DNA of 64,000 bases. It comes from Eutreptiella sp. 'Long Island Sound 2002'. Taxonomy: Eukaryota; Euglenozoa; Euglenophyceae; Eutreptiales; Eutreptiaceae. The DNA is taken from assembly GCA_964036045.1 (NCBI GenBank), contig OZ038381.1, forward strand, positions 66,030,242-66,094,241. The letters are read 5' to 3'. Shown in pieces: positions 10,500 through 21,845 of the stretch. Positions within the stretch are counted from its first letter, which is position 1, and each line of letters starts with the position of its first letter. Under the pieces are notes generated by a model, which searched no databases, was not told the DNA's origin, and saw only the letters and a list, made by a program, of their open reading frames with translations. The translations under genes and the position numbers were made by a program.

Positions 10500-11472
10500 C
10501 GACCGGCGGTTGTGAGTTGGGTGTGGCTGGGACCCGGGGGCGCGTTCTGCAAGACGGTCTCCTGGGACGCCGCCCAGTCCGCCTTGTGCAGCAAAGTGTC
10601 GCTGTGGCAGAAGGTGGCTCGGGCAAACCAAAAAGGGTGCTCGATGTGTTGTCCGGGCACGCGCAGACTGTCCTGAAGCCATCGCAGGGGCATCTGGTTG
10701 ACCACCTTCGCCGCGCCCGCGGGACTCCTGTGGCCCGCTCCCGATCCGCGTGTCGCAGAAGCTGGAGGATGACCTCGGCATCCACTGTATGGATCCACTG
10801 CCTCTGGATGCCGTACTGCAGGGGGAGGGAGGTGGCCACCCCCTCCCTGTCGGGCACCGTGCCCGAGATGGCCACTGCCCACGTGCGGGTGAGGTCGGCG
10901 GCGAGGGCGACACTGGTTGCGTGCCTGCAGGGTCCGCCCCACGACGCGTCGGAGGAGGTGTGGCCCCAGGCCTCCAGGATCCAGTAGTACCCGGTGGGGC
11001 TGAGGCACCCCGCGTTGAGGTCGGCGGAGTGCCATCGGACGTCGGGGTGGCCGGGGGCCAGCTGGTCCACCTTCAGTGCCCTGGTGTCGTCAGGGCGCAT
11101 TGCCGGGTGGTCGTGGAGTCGGACCTCAGCCCCGGCGATCGTGCTCGCCCAGGACCGGAGCGCCGTTAGGTGCTCCCGGAGCCACGCCAGGCCTCTGCGC
11201 TGGTGCACCACCAGGTGTCCCGTGTCTTCCGGCTGGTCCTCCAGCGTGTGCACCACCATGTCTGGGTCGTGTGGCACCTCCGTAGCTACCAGCGGGGTGG
11301 TGCCGCCGGGGAGTCCACGGGGCTTGGGCTGGCCTGCCCCCACCTGCACTATCACCCACTCGGCCCGGAGCTGCGCTTGTTCTGTCGCTCGGGCACATTG
11401 GTCGTCCGTGATCACCAACCACACTGACATCGGCGCGTTAGGCCCTGGGCGTAGAGGCTGGGGCCAAGCCAC
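10500..11472 (-). pseudogene. LINE-A RNase H domain, frameshifted
   Basis: Between about 10960 and 10560 the minus strand reads SDASWGG (first catalytic Asp), VPDREGVATSLPLQYG (Glu position), HTVDAEVILQLLR (third Asp position, like the tDS..vl motif) and, after a frame change near 10740, FCHSDTLLHKADWAASQ, which fits the final H...D region. This is the order expected for LINE-type RNase HI, which degrades the RNA strand of the cDNA hybrid. The preceding 160 residues have no recognised fold. Confidence 0.6.
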
Positions 11473-11509
11473 ATCCGCGTTACGTTTATGGTGCTCACTG
11501 TCCGCGAAA

Positions 11510-13800
11510 AGGTCGCGGAGGATGTACAGGAGGGCCGCTGGCGGGTGGTATGCCGCCCCCTGAGTGGGGGGTGACGGGCTGCCCTGACGGCGGTAGCCCC
11601 CGACGTGGAGTTGCAGGGTCCGAGCTCACCTGCGGGCCAGTGTGGGCGTCCTGCTTAGCCCTCGCCGGCCAGACGAGCTTCTGGCGGGGCCGCTGCGTGC
11701 CGGTGGTGTGGAAAAGGTGGACCAGGGCTTCGCGCCACCCGGGTTCATCCGTGGGCCCCGGCGGCAGTAGTGGAGGTGCTCATCGGCGCACTGGTTGAGG
11801 CACTCCCGCACCGCTGCTGGCCACGGGTCGTCGTTGTGGGGGAAGGGGTGGTGCGGCCCGTGGTGCCCGTGCCATGGCGTCGTGTGTGGCACTGTCAGGC
11901 GGCACGTGTTGCGGTGCCGCAGCTTGGCAGTGCGCAGCGTGACGACGTTGCCTGGGGGGGACTGTAGCTGGACGTGGGCTCCCCTGGGGCACGCGATGGG
12001 GTTGTACAGCGCGACACCCAGAGCGGCCATGGCCCGCGGTACGCGGTGGACCCAGTCGCCCCCCGCCAGGTTGCGAACTCCAGGACGGGGTAGTGTACCT
12101 CTCGGCCCTCGCCCTTTTTCGAGAACATCCTGGTGACCTCGGCGCGCACAGAGGCCAAGCAGTGGTGGACAAGTGTGCCCACGAGGGCCACCGCCGCCTG
12201 CTGGCATCGCGTTGGCACGCGTGCAAGCCCCAGGGTCCGGTCGTCCTGCGGGCTGTCCCGCGAGGCGTCAAAAGCGTACCGCGCCCTGTCCTTCGCGACC
12301 TGGACCGTGATGTGGTCCAGGTGGCGCGCGGTGTCGGAGTCGTCGGCTATTAAGGGGGCAACGTATCGTGTCACTCCCCCTAGGATCGCTAGGATGATGT
12401 CCTGCACCACTTTTGGTGGCGCGAGTGTGTTGGGGCACCAGTGGTCCACGGCCGCCAGGCGCAGTCGGTGTTTGCGCTGCAGAAAGAACTCTCCATCCGG
12501 CTGCAGCTGGAGTCCCAGGTAGGGGACGGAGTCCACTGCCGGTACCGAGTGCCATGGGGTTTCCAGGTGGGGGCAGAGGCGTAGCTGTAGGCCCGGGACC
12601 CCCTCTGTAGTGGCCATGGCGCACTTGCGGGGGTTGAGCTCCATGCCAATCATCCCGAGGTACGCGGCCACTGCCTCCACCCCCTCGACGAGGTGCTGCA
12701 GCCTGTGGGCCACTACCAGCAGGTCGTCTATATGTGCCTGGATGAGGCCCCGTTCGGCATCTCCGGGCGGGCGCAGGCGGTGCCCCTGGGCCCGGAGTAG
12801 GGGCTCCAGGAGGAGCGCGTACAGCAGGGGGATTTCGGGGTTGCCCTGCGGGACGCGACGCAGCATGTGGACGGGCTGTGTCAGCCCTTGCGCGGTGACG
12901 ATGCGCAGCCTGGTGCATGAGTGGAGAAAGAGCAGGAGGTCAATGACCTCCGGCGGCACAGAGAGGTGGCGCAGCATGAGGTGGAGTGCGCCGTGCGGGG
13001 CCGTGTCAACGGCCTTATGGGCGTCGACCGAGAAGACGTATTTGGGCCTTCCCCGCTGCAGCTGCCGCTGCGCCATGAACAGGGGGGGGGCGGTATTGGA
13101 GCTGGGGAGGGCCCCTTGCTGCCAGTCGCTGACCACGCCGTGTCGCGTGAGCAACTCCGTGATGCGCTGGGTGACGGGGCCCCTGAGCAGCTTCATGTCC
13201 AGTTGGTCGAGGGCTATGGGCCGGTAGTCGTCCAGTCTGGCGGAGCCCGGCACCTTGCGGCTGAGCCAGATGTGCGCATCCCTCCAGTGCATCGGCGGCG
13301 GGGCGCCGCGGAGGATGGCCCGGTAGGAGTGGGCAAGGAGCCACTGGACGGGCGCCGGTAGGGCCTTGAGGAAGCAGGCTTCCACGTGGTTGGGGCCCGG
13401 GGCCTTGCCATTGGCCTTGTCCAGCGCGGACCGCAGGTCCTGCATGGAGTACTGCTGGACCCGGGCCCAAGCCCCCTCAGGGACCCGGGGCACGTGGCGG
13501 CAGAGAACCGCCTGGAAGCCGGGAAGGTCCACCATGCGCTTGTCGTACAGTTCACGCCAGAAGACGCGAACCGCGAACATCACGTTGTGGGCCTCTGTGA
13601 GGAGCCTTTGGGTGTTGGGGACCCGCATGTTCCAGAGGCCCGACAAGCCCGGGGTCTCAAACTCTATGGCCTCTCGCAGGGCCTTCGACCGCTGGGTGAT
13701 GTCCTTGGCGTGGCGGCGCCAGAAGTCTTTGATAGCGCGCTTGCGGTCGGCCGCCAGGAGTGCGCGCAAGTGGCCAATGTCCTCCTCGAGGTCGGCTGCT
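11510..13800 (-). pseudogene. LINE-A reverse transcriptase
   Basis: A long minus-strand frame (13769-11895) carries the ordered RT blocks: ALDKANGKAPGPNHVEACFL, LDDYRPIALDQLDMKLL, FSVDAHKAVDTAPHGAL (block A Asp), RRVPQGNPEIPLLYALLLEP (block B), QAHIDDLLVVAH (block C, with HIDD where YADD is usual, at 12723-12734), MELNPRKCAM and VPYLGLQL. After 11895 the protein continues in another frame (WVHRVPRAMAALGVALYNPI). Upstream of the first Met is a helical EELERLAADLEEDIGHLRA stretch. His in place of Tyr in the catalytic block, together with the frame changes, suggests a decayed or diverged copy. Confidence 0.85.
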
Positions 13801-13928
13801 AGCCTTTCCAGCTCCTCCTGCAGCTGGCTCTGTGTGGCTGGGCCGAATCTGGGCGATGCACCCCGCAGCTCTCCCGTGAGTCGAAGGGCTGCCTCGGAGT
13901 GGATGCCTTGCCGGGCCGCGTTCGGGTG

Positions 13929-15090
13929 CTACGCCGCTGGCGCGCACGCTGCCAGGGCGTTGTAGCGAATGATCGCCGCCTGTAGCCGTTTCTTGCTCTC
14001 AGGGAGGTCTCCTCCGGCCCGGTCCAACCCCATCAGGGACGGTTGCTGGGGCCCAAGCGTGCGCACCAGGGCGTCATGCGCCGCGTGGAGGTGTTCGAAC
14101 ACCTTGTCCACAGCGGCTGTGGGCACGGACCCGTAGGCGTGCTGCTCAGCGGGGTCCAGCCAGGGCGCCAGGGAGGGCTCGTCCTGCGCGGCGGTGACCG
14201 CCGCCAACAGGCAGCGTTGGACGGGCGCGGCCTCGGCGTCGTATGAGAGGAGGCGGCCCTCCGTGTGGCTATAGGGGGTGGGCATCGCCCCGTGCCCTGC
14301 CGCGTTGAGGAGGCCTGGCAGGGCCGAGTGGACCGGGAGGTTGTCCGACCTGATCCCCTGGGGGTGCGCCATGCCGCGGGCCCAGAAGCTCTCCCGCAGG
14401 GACCACGGCAGGAGGGGCTCGTTGACCACAAAGGTATCCACCCTGTGCTGCGACGGGTTGAGCGTGGGGGTCATGTCCTCCACACCGCCTGCCGGGGCCC
14501 TCTGGAAACCGCAGGCCTCCCAGGCCGCGCGGAAGTGCTGCGTCGCCGGATTGGTGGTGGCATCCATGTAGACGTTGGTGTCGCCGGCGATGACCACCGG
14601 CTGCCTCCCACCGAGGCTGCGCGCCGTGGCATACATTTGTATGTCGGCCCAGAAAGCCGCCCGCCCCGCCCATGGGGAGTAGCCTGCCCGCAGTCCGTGG
14701 ACGCTGATGAGGGTGAGGCCACCCCTGTCGGTGCGGATCTCAAGGGCCGCAACCTTCCCGGAAATGATTTCCGTGAAACTGAGCACCTCGTGCTCGGCCA
14801 CGGACTTGCTGCTGACGGTGGTGAGGAGGCCTCCCCCTCTCGAGCTGCTGAAGAAGGGGATGTTCCCCTTGTCCCGAAGCGCCGTGGCCACGTGCATCTC
14901 CTGCAGCGGGTGGCGATCCCTGTCTCCTGTGGCATGATGACGAAGCCCCCCTCCCGGGGCAGCATGCCGGTGATGAGGTGCTCCTTATCGGTACAGGACG
15001 CCGGCCCCCGGCGTCGTCCGAGTGTGTCCCGGAGGGACCGGTCCGGTGGGCCGAGGCCGTTGCGCAGGTTCCAGGAGAGGAGCCAGAGGG
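13929..15090 (-). pseudogene. LINE-A APE-type endonuclease
   Basis: The minus strand reads LWLLSWNLRNGLG and, about 40 residues later, GGFVIMPQET (N-terminal strand and Glu motif). After a frame change near 14930 come LTLISVHGLRAG, VVIAGDTNVYMD (GDxN motif), HRVDTFVVNEP and SDNLPVHSAL (SDH-like motif). These are the ordered motifs of the apurinic/apyrimidinic-type endonuclease that nicks the target during LINE integration. Asn replaces His in the SDH motif position, which would be expected to weaken catalysis. The RT follows after about 160 bp. Confidence 0.8.
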
Positions 15091-16500
15091 CGTCACCCGC
15101 CGGGTCCTCCTGGAGTCAGCTGTCCTGTGCCCGCATCGCCGCGGGGTCCGCTGGGGCAGCAAGGTCCCCGGGGTGTGCCGGGGCCATGGGGTTTGGGGAG
15201 CCTGCTCCCAGGGGGGCCTACAGGGGGGCCGGGGGGGCCAGTCTCGCCGGGATGGACCCCTAATGGGCTGCACTGCCGGCTCCCGGTGCTGCTTCGGATG
15301 CCTCCTCTTCCTCCCCTGGGGCCGCCGCGTACAGGGGCGTGCCACGGGGATCTCCGTGCCCGCCCCTGGAGGATGTTGGAGGCCGCCTCCTTGTCTTCCA
15401 CTGGGGTGTCAGCGCGCACCGCGGGCCATGCCAGGTATTCAAGCATCGCCCCGCTTGTGTAGTATTCCTCCGCACATAGGGGGCATTTCGTTGGTTCCGT
15501 GCCCCCCCTTGCCGGAGGCAGCGGCACCGACTTACGGATGGCACCCTCCGGCACCGGGTCGAAGGGTAGGTTGGCCAGCGGAACCGTGTGCGGCGCTAGC
15601 GCGCGGCCCGGGGCCGACGCATCAAGGGCTCGTGTTGCGGGCGCGGGTCCAAGACCCCGGACGGCGTCGCGCTGCGCGTCCGCCTGCAGCCACTCTTGCC
15701 AGTGTGTGGCGCCGATTTGGCGGTCAGGCTTGCCTCTCCATCACAGGTCCTGGAAGGCCTGGAGCCACTGGTATACCGTGGTCGGGACGACCAGCTGGAG
15801 CACCAGGTCGCCGCCGGCCACACCCCCGGCTTCGCCGCCTTGGCGTTGTCCTTAAGGCGGACTTGGAGCAGGAGAGTGTGATATTCGCCCTCCCGAAGCG
15901 CCTTGACCATCACACGGGCGCAGTCCGCCACGCGGATGACGGACTCGGGCCCCGGCAGGCGCTCGGGGTCGCAGACAGCGATATGTGCGTCCGCCCGGCT
16001 GAACATGCAGACCACCCACTGTGGGTTCTACTGTCCTCGTTGCGCCACCGCGAGGGTGGCTGCCAGGCGGGCGTGCGTGATGGGCCCCGCATGGAGGTCA
16101 GGGACATCCGTGGTCCTGATGGCGTCATCTTGCCATGCGGCCCGTAGATGCTCCTCCTGGTCGGGGCTCCAGACCAGTGTGGGCAGGTTGGCCCCCGCGG
16201 GCTCCTGCCGTTTGTTGGGGGCGCTGATGGTGTGTAGCAGGACGGCTAGCGGCCAGGGGTCCGCCGTCACATAGTGGGCCTGGGTGGGCTCCCGCCGCCA
16301 GTTGACATGGGGCGGGAAGGCCCCTTGCCTGGCGGTGCCGTGCCAGACGATCCAACGGCCCCCGGCCAGGATGTGCGACCGGTAGCCCCCGGCGTGGCCG
16401 TGCAGGATGGCCTGGTAGCCCGCCGCCTGTAGCACCAGTGCCCGCATGCAGGGCAGAGCAGGGGGGGAAGTACAGAGGAGATCCTGGCATGGCAAAAAAA
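15091..16500 (-). pseudogene. LINE-A region upstream of endonuclease
   Basis: Three frames in succession look coding. One (about 16490-16028) contains ILHGHAGGYRSHILAGGRW. A second (16015-15740) has a beta-rich stretch ending EGEYHTLLLQVRLKDNAK. A third (about 15554-15300) has KCPLCAEEYYTSG, a possible zinc knuckle. The first two resemble segments of LINE-B (32100-33500) and LINE-D (27320-27600). The coding signal stops near 16500, which I take as the approximate 5' limit of the element. Confidence 0.4.
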
Positions 16501-17741
16501 CCGGATTCCAAGAAAAAGGCGGAGAGAGATATCCCGCGACACATACCCAAAGGTCAGGCACAGCACAGCAGTGGACGGGGACAAGTCGCAGAGGGCGGGG
16601 ACACAGAAAGGAGGCTATGGAGAGACGCAAGAAAGCATTTCAGGCCAGAAAGATGAGTTGATACTAGACACAAGGAAGGAGAATTGGGCAAGGTGTGCGC
16701 AAAAAAATAGCAAACAACAAAGAAGGCAGGGCGGCAACAACGGTGGGCGACTTTCAAGTTTTTTCATTTTTTCCAAAGAGCCAATACGGCACACCATGGA
16801 CAACCACCAACGAACAAGCCCGTGACAGGCGCGGACGCAGAAACACGCCGAACGCAAACGTGGGGCAAAGCAGGAAAGCGAACAAGCAAGGAGCATTGTG
16901 CGGACAGTGCGCGGGCGGAAACTGTGCAGCACCAGGAAGGTCAGAGCCCGTGCCCGAGGGTTGCAGGTTGCCTGTACGGTACACACACACAGAGAGGGAT
17001 TGAAAACAGGGTGCAGGAATTCGCATGGACAGGTAGGGGAGACGAATGAAAAGAACCCGAAGGGCGGGGGAAGGACCAAGGACACACAGAGGGCAATAGA
17101 AGCTACTCGTGCGTCAGCATGCAGCGGTCCTTCGGGCCCGCGCCACAGGGTTGCTGGCAGCCCAGTGGGTTAGGAACACAGTCAAAAGACCAAACGCCAA
17201 CCAAGAGAGTACGTGCCAAAAGCAAAAGGGTAGAATCAGGGCAACCAGTGCAATGGGCACAAAACGGTCCTTCAGGCCCGCGCCAAAGGGTTCCTGGCGG
17301 CCCAGTGGGGTATAAACAGGCTAAGTAGGTCGAAGAACGCGATGAGGGGATTGGACCAGGGACTGGGTGTGGCAAAGGGGAACATTGCATCGCGGGGTTG
17401 CGAACTGAACAGTGCAGGGTAACATGGGCGACAGAAAGCACCAAGCAACAGCCTGTTGGGATTGGGAAAGCTGTTCCCATGGACAGGTGAACCATGGGCG
17501 AAGCATGGGGAGCCTGACCACAGGGAGTCCGGAAAATATCCTGGACTCCGAGACGGCCCTGAGGCGTCCAGAGGGGTGAGGGTTGACCCCCGGGCCCCCG
17601 TGTCAATGGCCTGAGTACACATTGGTTCACGTGTGAACGGAGCCCAAGGAAGGTGGAACCGGCCGCCCACTGGTATCCAGCCGGGGATGGACAACAACCA
17701 AGTGCATCCGGGAGCCAAGTGGATACTACAACCTGTGCGGG
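16501..17741. other. No gene seen; short direct repeat inside
   Basis: The stretch is purine-rich and without convincing coding frames. A block of about 48 bp beginning CGGTCCTTCGGGCCCGCGCC occurs at 17125-17174 and again at 17265-17311. It may be the 5' untranslated part of the element that carries the ORF starting at 17742. Confidence 0.45.
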
Positions 17742-18959
17742 ATGGGGAGTGGTGGAATGTGGTTGAAAGAAATGGGGGACCTCCCCCCCCAACCAGCACC
17801 GCGTGACGCCCCGTACCCCCCCGGCCACCATCCGATGGCCGAAGGGGCCCCAAGGACGACGGGGGACCTCCCTTCCCAAGCGGCGCCGCGCGAGCCCCCC
17901 CAGAGGCCGCCGACGCTTCCGGACTGGCCCGACTCGAGCGACGAGGGCCGGTCCCGCAAGCGGCGGCGCTCCCGCTCCCCCCCCGCACGGCACACTCGCC
18001 CACGGCGCCCACACTCCCAACGCGCCTCAACCACCCACTCGCGCCGCTCCCGCTCCCCCAGGTACCACCACGACCCCCAGGGACCCCGCTCCCGTCGCTC
18101 CCGCTACCCCGGGCACCACCACGAGCGCCACCGCCGCCCCATGTCCCCCTCCCCCTCCCCCCACCGGCCACCCAGCCCCCGCCACCACCACTCCCGCTCC
18201 CCCCGACGCAGCCAGGCACGCCACTGCCGCCCCACGTCCACCTCCCCCTCCCCCCACACGCCCCGCCGGGCTCCCCGTTCCCCCCGCCACCCGTACCCAT
18301 CCACCACCCCCAGCCCCCGCCACCACCACTCCCGCTCCCCCGGACCCCACCGAGCGCGCCACCGCCGCCCCATGTCCACCTCCCCCTCCCGCTCCCCCCT
18401 CCGCCCGTACCCGTCCTCCACCCCCAGCCCCCGCCGCCGCCGCTCCCGCTCCCCCAGGCACCGCCACCCCCGCCACCACCGCAGGTCCACGTCTTCCCCC
18501 CGCCGCTCCAGGACCCCAGGCACGGACCCCTCCCCCCCCCGGGCCCCCGCCTACCTCGCCTGGTGGTCTCCCTCCGCTCTGCAGGAGCTCCGCCGCTGGG
18601 TGAAATGGGCCGGAGGAGCGGGAAGGCACGAAGGGGTGCACATGGTGCATACCTTCGAGGAGGTGCGCACCCGCACCCCCGCAAACCCCAACGAGACCGC
18701 CCCGGAGGCCATCATGCCGCAAGCGGCATGGGAGGCCCTCCTCCGCGATGCGGTCCAGGGCCTCCGCCCCCCCTACACCCCCCAAGCCCTCCGCCGGTGG
18801 CTCCAGGCCACCCACCCCCAAGCCTGGACCACCGGCGCCCCCTCCCCACCCCGCCCCTCCCACCACCACCACACCAGGAAGGGGCAGGACAAGGGCAAGG
18901 GAAGGGCAAGGGGCACCAAGGACCACACAGGCAAGAGAGCACGGAAGCGCCCCAAGTGA
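17742..18959 (+). CDS. Arg/Ser/His/Pro-rich ORF with short folded C-terminus
   Basis: This plus-strand frame of 405 codons begins MGSGGMWLKEMGDLP. Residues 60-265 are dominated by RSRSP, RRSRSPR and HHHSRSP repeats, an SR-like, strongly basic, disordered segment. Residues 285-380 look folded: APAYLAWWSPSALQELRRWV and later APEAIMPQAAWEALLRDAVQ. A Lys/Arg-rich end follows. Its position in a cluster of LINE pieces and its basic character would fit an ORF1-type RNA-binding protein of a LINE, but similarity to any known ORF1 could not be shown. Start choice is the first Met of the open frame; no Kozak evidence was used. Confidence 0.45.
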   Translation: MGSGGMWLKEMGDLPPQPAPRDAPYPPGHHPMAEGAPRTTGDLPSQAAPREPPQRPPTLPDWPDSSDEGRSRKRRRSRSPPARHTRPRRPHSQRASTTHSRRSRSPRYHHDPQGPRSRRSRYPGHHHERHRRPMSPSPSPHRPPSPRHHHSRSPRRSQARHCRPTSTSPSPHTPRRAPRSPRHPYPSTTPSPRHHHSRSPGPHRARHRRPMSTSPSRSPLRPYPSSTPSPRRRRSRSPRHRHPRHHRRSTSSPRRSRTPGTDPSPPRAPAYLAWWSPSALQELRRWVKWAGGAGRHEGVHMVHTFEEVRTRTPANPNETAPEAIMPQAAWEALLRDAVQGLRPPYTPQALRRWLQATHPQAWTTGAPSPPRPSHHHHTRKGQDKGKGRARGTKDHTGKRARKRPK

Positions 18960-19477
18960 GGGCAGGCACACGCAGGGACAGGGCGCCGGAAGCGACACCA
19001 CATGGGGTCAGGACACCACCCAAGAACCAGGAAGGAGCGGGAACGGGGACCAAGACACGGAGGAAAAGGGCACCACGACAGGTGCCACGACCCACACCGA
19101 CGGGGAGACCAGCGCCGCCCCACCCCCACCAAACACCCCAACACACACCAACGAAGCAAACATCGGACGCCATGCGGATCACACCAGCGCACGCCCACCG
19201 GCCACCGGAAACCACACGGAGAACGGAGGGCACACCTACACGGGGAGAACGGGCCACACCCACAGAGGAGGCCGCAGGGAACACCGCCGCACGGCACACC
19301 ACCATGCCCTCACCGCCAGCCGACGACCCCGACCACCACGAAGGCCAACTCACAGGCACCGGAAGAGGACGAAAGCACGGCCGCGGCACCCACGACTACG
19401 GACCGACACCCCCAGAGGACACGGGACCAAGGCACAGGCCCCCAGGGAGGGCAACCCCACGGACCGTCACGCGACCA
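18960..19477. other. Pro/Thr-rich stop-poor sequence, no supported gene
   Basis: All three plus-strand frames stay open for long distances because the sequence is rich in ACC and CAC words. No frame has folded-protein character. Confidence 0.4.
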
Positions 19478-19870
19478 CACCATGGGCTATAAGGGCCGGG
19501 CTGCGCTACCGTCGCGGTTTGACGCAGAGTATTGCTACGGGGGCTTGATCTCGGCTGGTCTCACGTCCGTGAGGGCGTCCGTCACCAACCTGTTGCGTCC
19601 AGTGGAGGAATGGCACTGCGGCGGCACACCGATCCCGTCCATGATGAATATCGAGCACCGCAAGGGGAAGCGAAACGCTGTGATCGATCGCGAAGGCTTT
19701 GGTGCTGCTGGACGGTGCCCCCCTTCAAGGCCATCTCCGAGCGCCGTGAAGACTGGAAGTGCCAAGAATACTACCGATGCCCCGGACCCCAGCAGTCCAG
19801 CACCGGAGATATGGACATCCCCCTGACCCTACAGTGTGAGCTCATCCCTGCCGGCGGCACCGACCCGGAC
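19478..19870 (+). pseudogene. PPi-dependent phosphofructokinase C-terminal fragment
   Basis: The plus strand reads GYKGRAALPSRFDAEYCY, then PVEEWHCGGTPIPSMMNIEH with RKGK after it, then in the next frame KALVLLDGAP and in a third FKAISERREDWK and YYRCPGPQQ. From knowledge of the family these match, in order, the C-terminal end of pyrophosphate-fructose-6-phosphate 1-phosphotransferase (GYEGR..PSNFD..YCY, PVEEW..GGT, the ERRxGK region, KALV.LDGAPFK, PGP.Q). Two single-base frame changes (near 19690 and 19728) and a short loss after YCY show that it is broken. The rest of the enzyme is absent. No intron interrupts it, so it may be a reverse-transcribed piece of a host mRNA captured beside LINE sequence, or a relic of a host exon. 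Confidence 0.75.
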
Positions 19871-20680
19871 CCTGCCAGCGCAGCCGAGCTGCAGTGACAG
19901 CCATTCGCCACTCAAACAGCGTTCGGAAGCCACCTCCACCGTCCGACTCCTGATGTCTGTTTGTCTGCCTTGGAGAAGGAACGCCTTTCCTACACCCCGA
20001 GTACACCTGCCTGTCTGCGAGGCCCGGTGAAGGTTGAGTCCATGGGTGAGAGTCAGTGTGCACGCCCCAAGGACACCGTGATCATTCAGCAGAATTTGCC
20101 GAAGACCTAACCGACCCACACAGGCCAGGCTGACCTCCACTGACCCACCGCGGCACCACGCGAGACCACGGCACACCGCACCACAGCGCGCAACAGAGCA
20201 ACGCACCACAGCACGACGCGACGCGACGCGGCACAGAGCGGCACAACACGACACAACTGACCCTAACCTGAGGGACTAACCGAAGCCAGCCACCGCACAC
20301 CCGGGAAGGCGCCGCGCCACCACGCCACACACCAGCACCACAGGCCACACACGGGACCACAGCGCGCCAGGCGACAACGGTGACGGACCACCCAGAAGAT
20401 TACAGCCGGCACCGCAGAGGGGTAAGGACACGAGCAACCCCAGCCCCCTAACCCAAAACCACAAGCAGCCGCCTGGCGCAGCCGCCCAGCCGGCAGAGCC
20501 AGGACCTAACCCAGCAAGAAGGGGCGCCGAGCCCACCGTGTACAGAGCCCACCCGACCCATGGGGCCGGAACATGGCCACACAGAACGCAACTGAAGACA
20601 GCAACCCGGAAGACAACACTGAATACAGGCCAGTGCGTGCGCCAGCCCAGGGAAGGCAGAGGGAGGAACAGGCAAGCCCC
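19871..20680. other. No gene seen; GACGC and CACAAC simple repeats
   Basis: At 20205-20262 a run of GACGC words grades into CACAACACGACACAAC. The remainder is C/A-rich with no coding signal. It merges with degenerate LINE minisatellite sequence to its right. Confidence 0.5.
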
Positions 20681-20684
20681 CCCC

Positions 20685-20795
20685 CCCAAAAAAAAAAAAA
20701 AAGGAGGGGGGAAGGGGAAAAGGCACGAAAACAGCCCACAGCCGCCCAACCACCCGCCAACACCACCACAGGCGGCCAGGCCCCCCCCCCAGAAG

Positions 20796-20830
<35 letters not shown>

Positions 20831-21055
20831 GGGACTCCCGCAGAGGCACAGGGGAACCACCCACCCAAAACCGGCAACACCAAGCCAGTAACAGCGGACC
20901 ACGGGGAAAAGGGACACGGAAAAAAAAAAAAAAAAAAAAAAAGAGAGCCACCAGCCCAGCCCGCAAGAAAGGGGATGGAGGGACAGGGACCACAAAGCCC
21001 AGAAAAAAAAAAAAAAAGAAAAGAAAAAACCAAAGCGCAAAAAAAAAAAAAAACA
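20685..21055 (+). repeat. Clustered poly-A tracts
   Basis: At least five A-runs of about 13 to 31 bases occur within 370 bp, separated by C/G-rich sequence; the longest is at about 20797-20827. They lie inside a degenerate copy of the LINE 3' region. No open frame of note is present. Confidence 0.9.
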
Positions 21056-21349
21056 CACCCCGACAACCCAACCAAGACGGACTGGGCACAGGCGAGACCC
21101 GGGCCCAGCACACACGCCCACACCGCGCGCCGGAACCGGAAACGGCGGGGGGCAAGCGGGGCGCCCACGAAACCACACACGTCCCAAAAGCAGGCCGAAA
21201 CCGAAGCCCAACCACGAACACCACAAATAGCCGACACTAGAGGGACAACACCACAAATCGAGCCCAAAAACACCCACCCTAAACCCCAGCCAGGACTGAC
21301 GGGGTTAACAAAACCCGCACCCAACCGCCAACCGGACCCAAACACATAC

Positions 21350-21845
21350 ACCACACAACAGTAGGAAACCCAGTGCCCACAGCCCGGGCACTGAGGCAGC
21401 CCGTGCCATGCAGGTGACCCGGCCAAACGAGATCCGGAGCCCGGGGGTCAGGCTGCATCCTAAGGCCTGCGCTGCTTTGGGACTCGAGGCGGATCGTGCG
21501 ACACCCAAGCGCCTCGGAACCCTAGTACCAGGAACGTGCATGCACGCCTTGGGAACGGGATACGCCAGGAAGTCCGGTGAACCCCTAGGGTTCCGCCCAA
21601 AGGAGGGGACGTGCGCAAGCACGGGGGCACACCCTCCCGGCGAGACAAGCATGTCACGCTGGCGGCCATCAGCCCTCCCGGCGTAGCCCGGGGCCGCTTT
21701 GTTGGGGGCCAACAGTCAGGTCTAGCGGGAAGTAAGCCGCCTCCCCTCTTCACGCGTGAAGCCTCTTCCTGTTCGTCACAGGGGCGACGCCAGGGGGAAC
21801 CATGGGGCGCCTCTCCACGACCGAGTGCACCTACCTACCTACCTG
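21350..21845 (+). mobile_element. LINE 3' tail with ACCT repeats, copy T2
   Basis: This block matches T1 (5155-5670) with substitutions throughout, including the shared word GCAACAGTAGGAAACCCAG-like start, the GGGGCCGCTTTGTTGGGGG box near 21688 and the terminal ACCTACCTACCTACCT. A degenerate C/A-rich repeat region precedes it, as it does T1 and T3. Confidence 0.8.

Larger units (their letters stand above)
5780..16500 (-). mobile_element. LINE-A, non-LTR retrotransposon
   Basis: Order from 5' to 3' on the minus strand: unknown N-terminal segments, APE endonuclease, RT, RNase H, zf-RVT, unknown segments, Cys-rich segment, low-complexity ORF. At least five frame changes show that it is inactive as sequenced. 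The ACCT-type tail seen on four plus-strand copies has no visible counterpart at its low-coordinate end. That end is therefore uncertain, and the part below 9850 could belong to a second fragment. Confidence 0.7.

Noticed and set aside
8720-11563. Plus-strand frames opposite LINE-A
   Set aside because: The minus strand carries ordered RNase H and zf-RVT motifs, so the plus-strand frames are antisense shadows.
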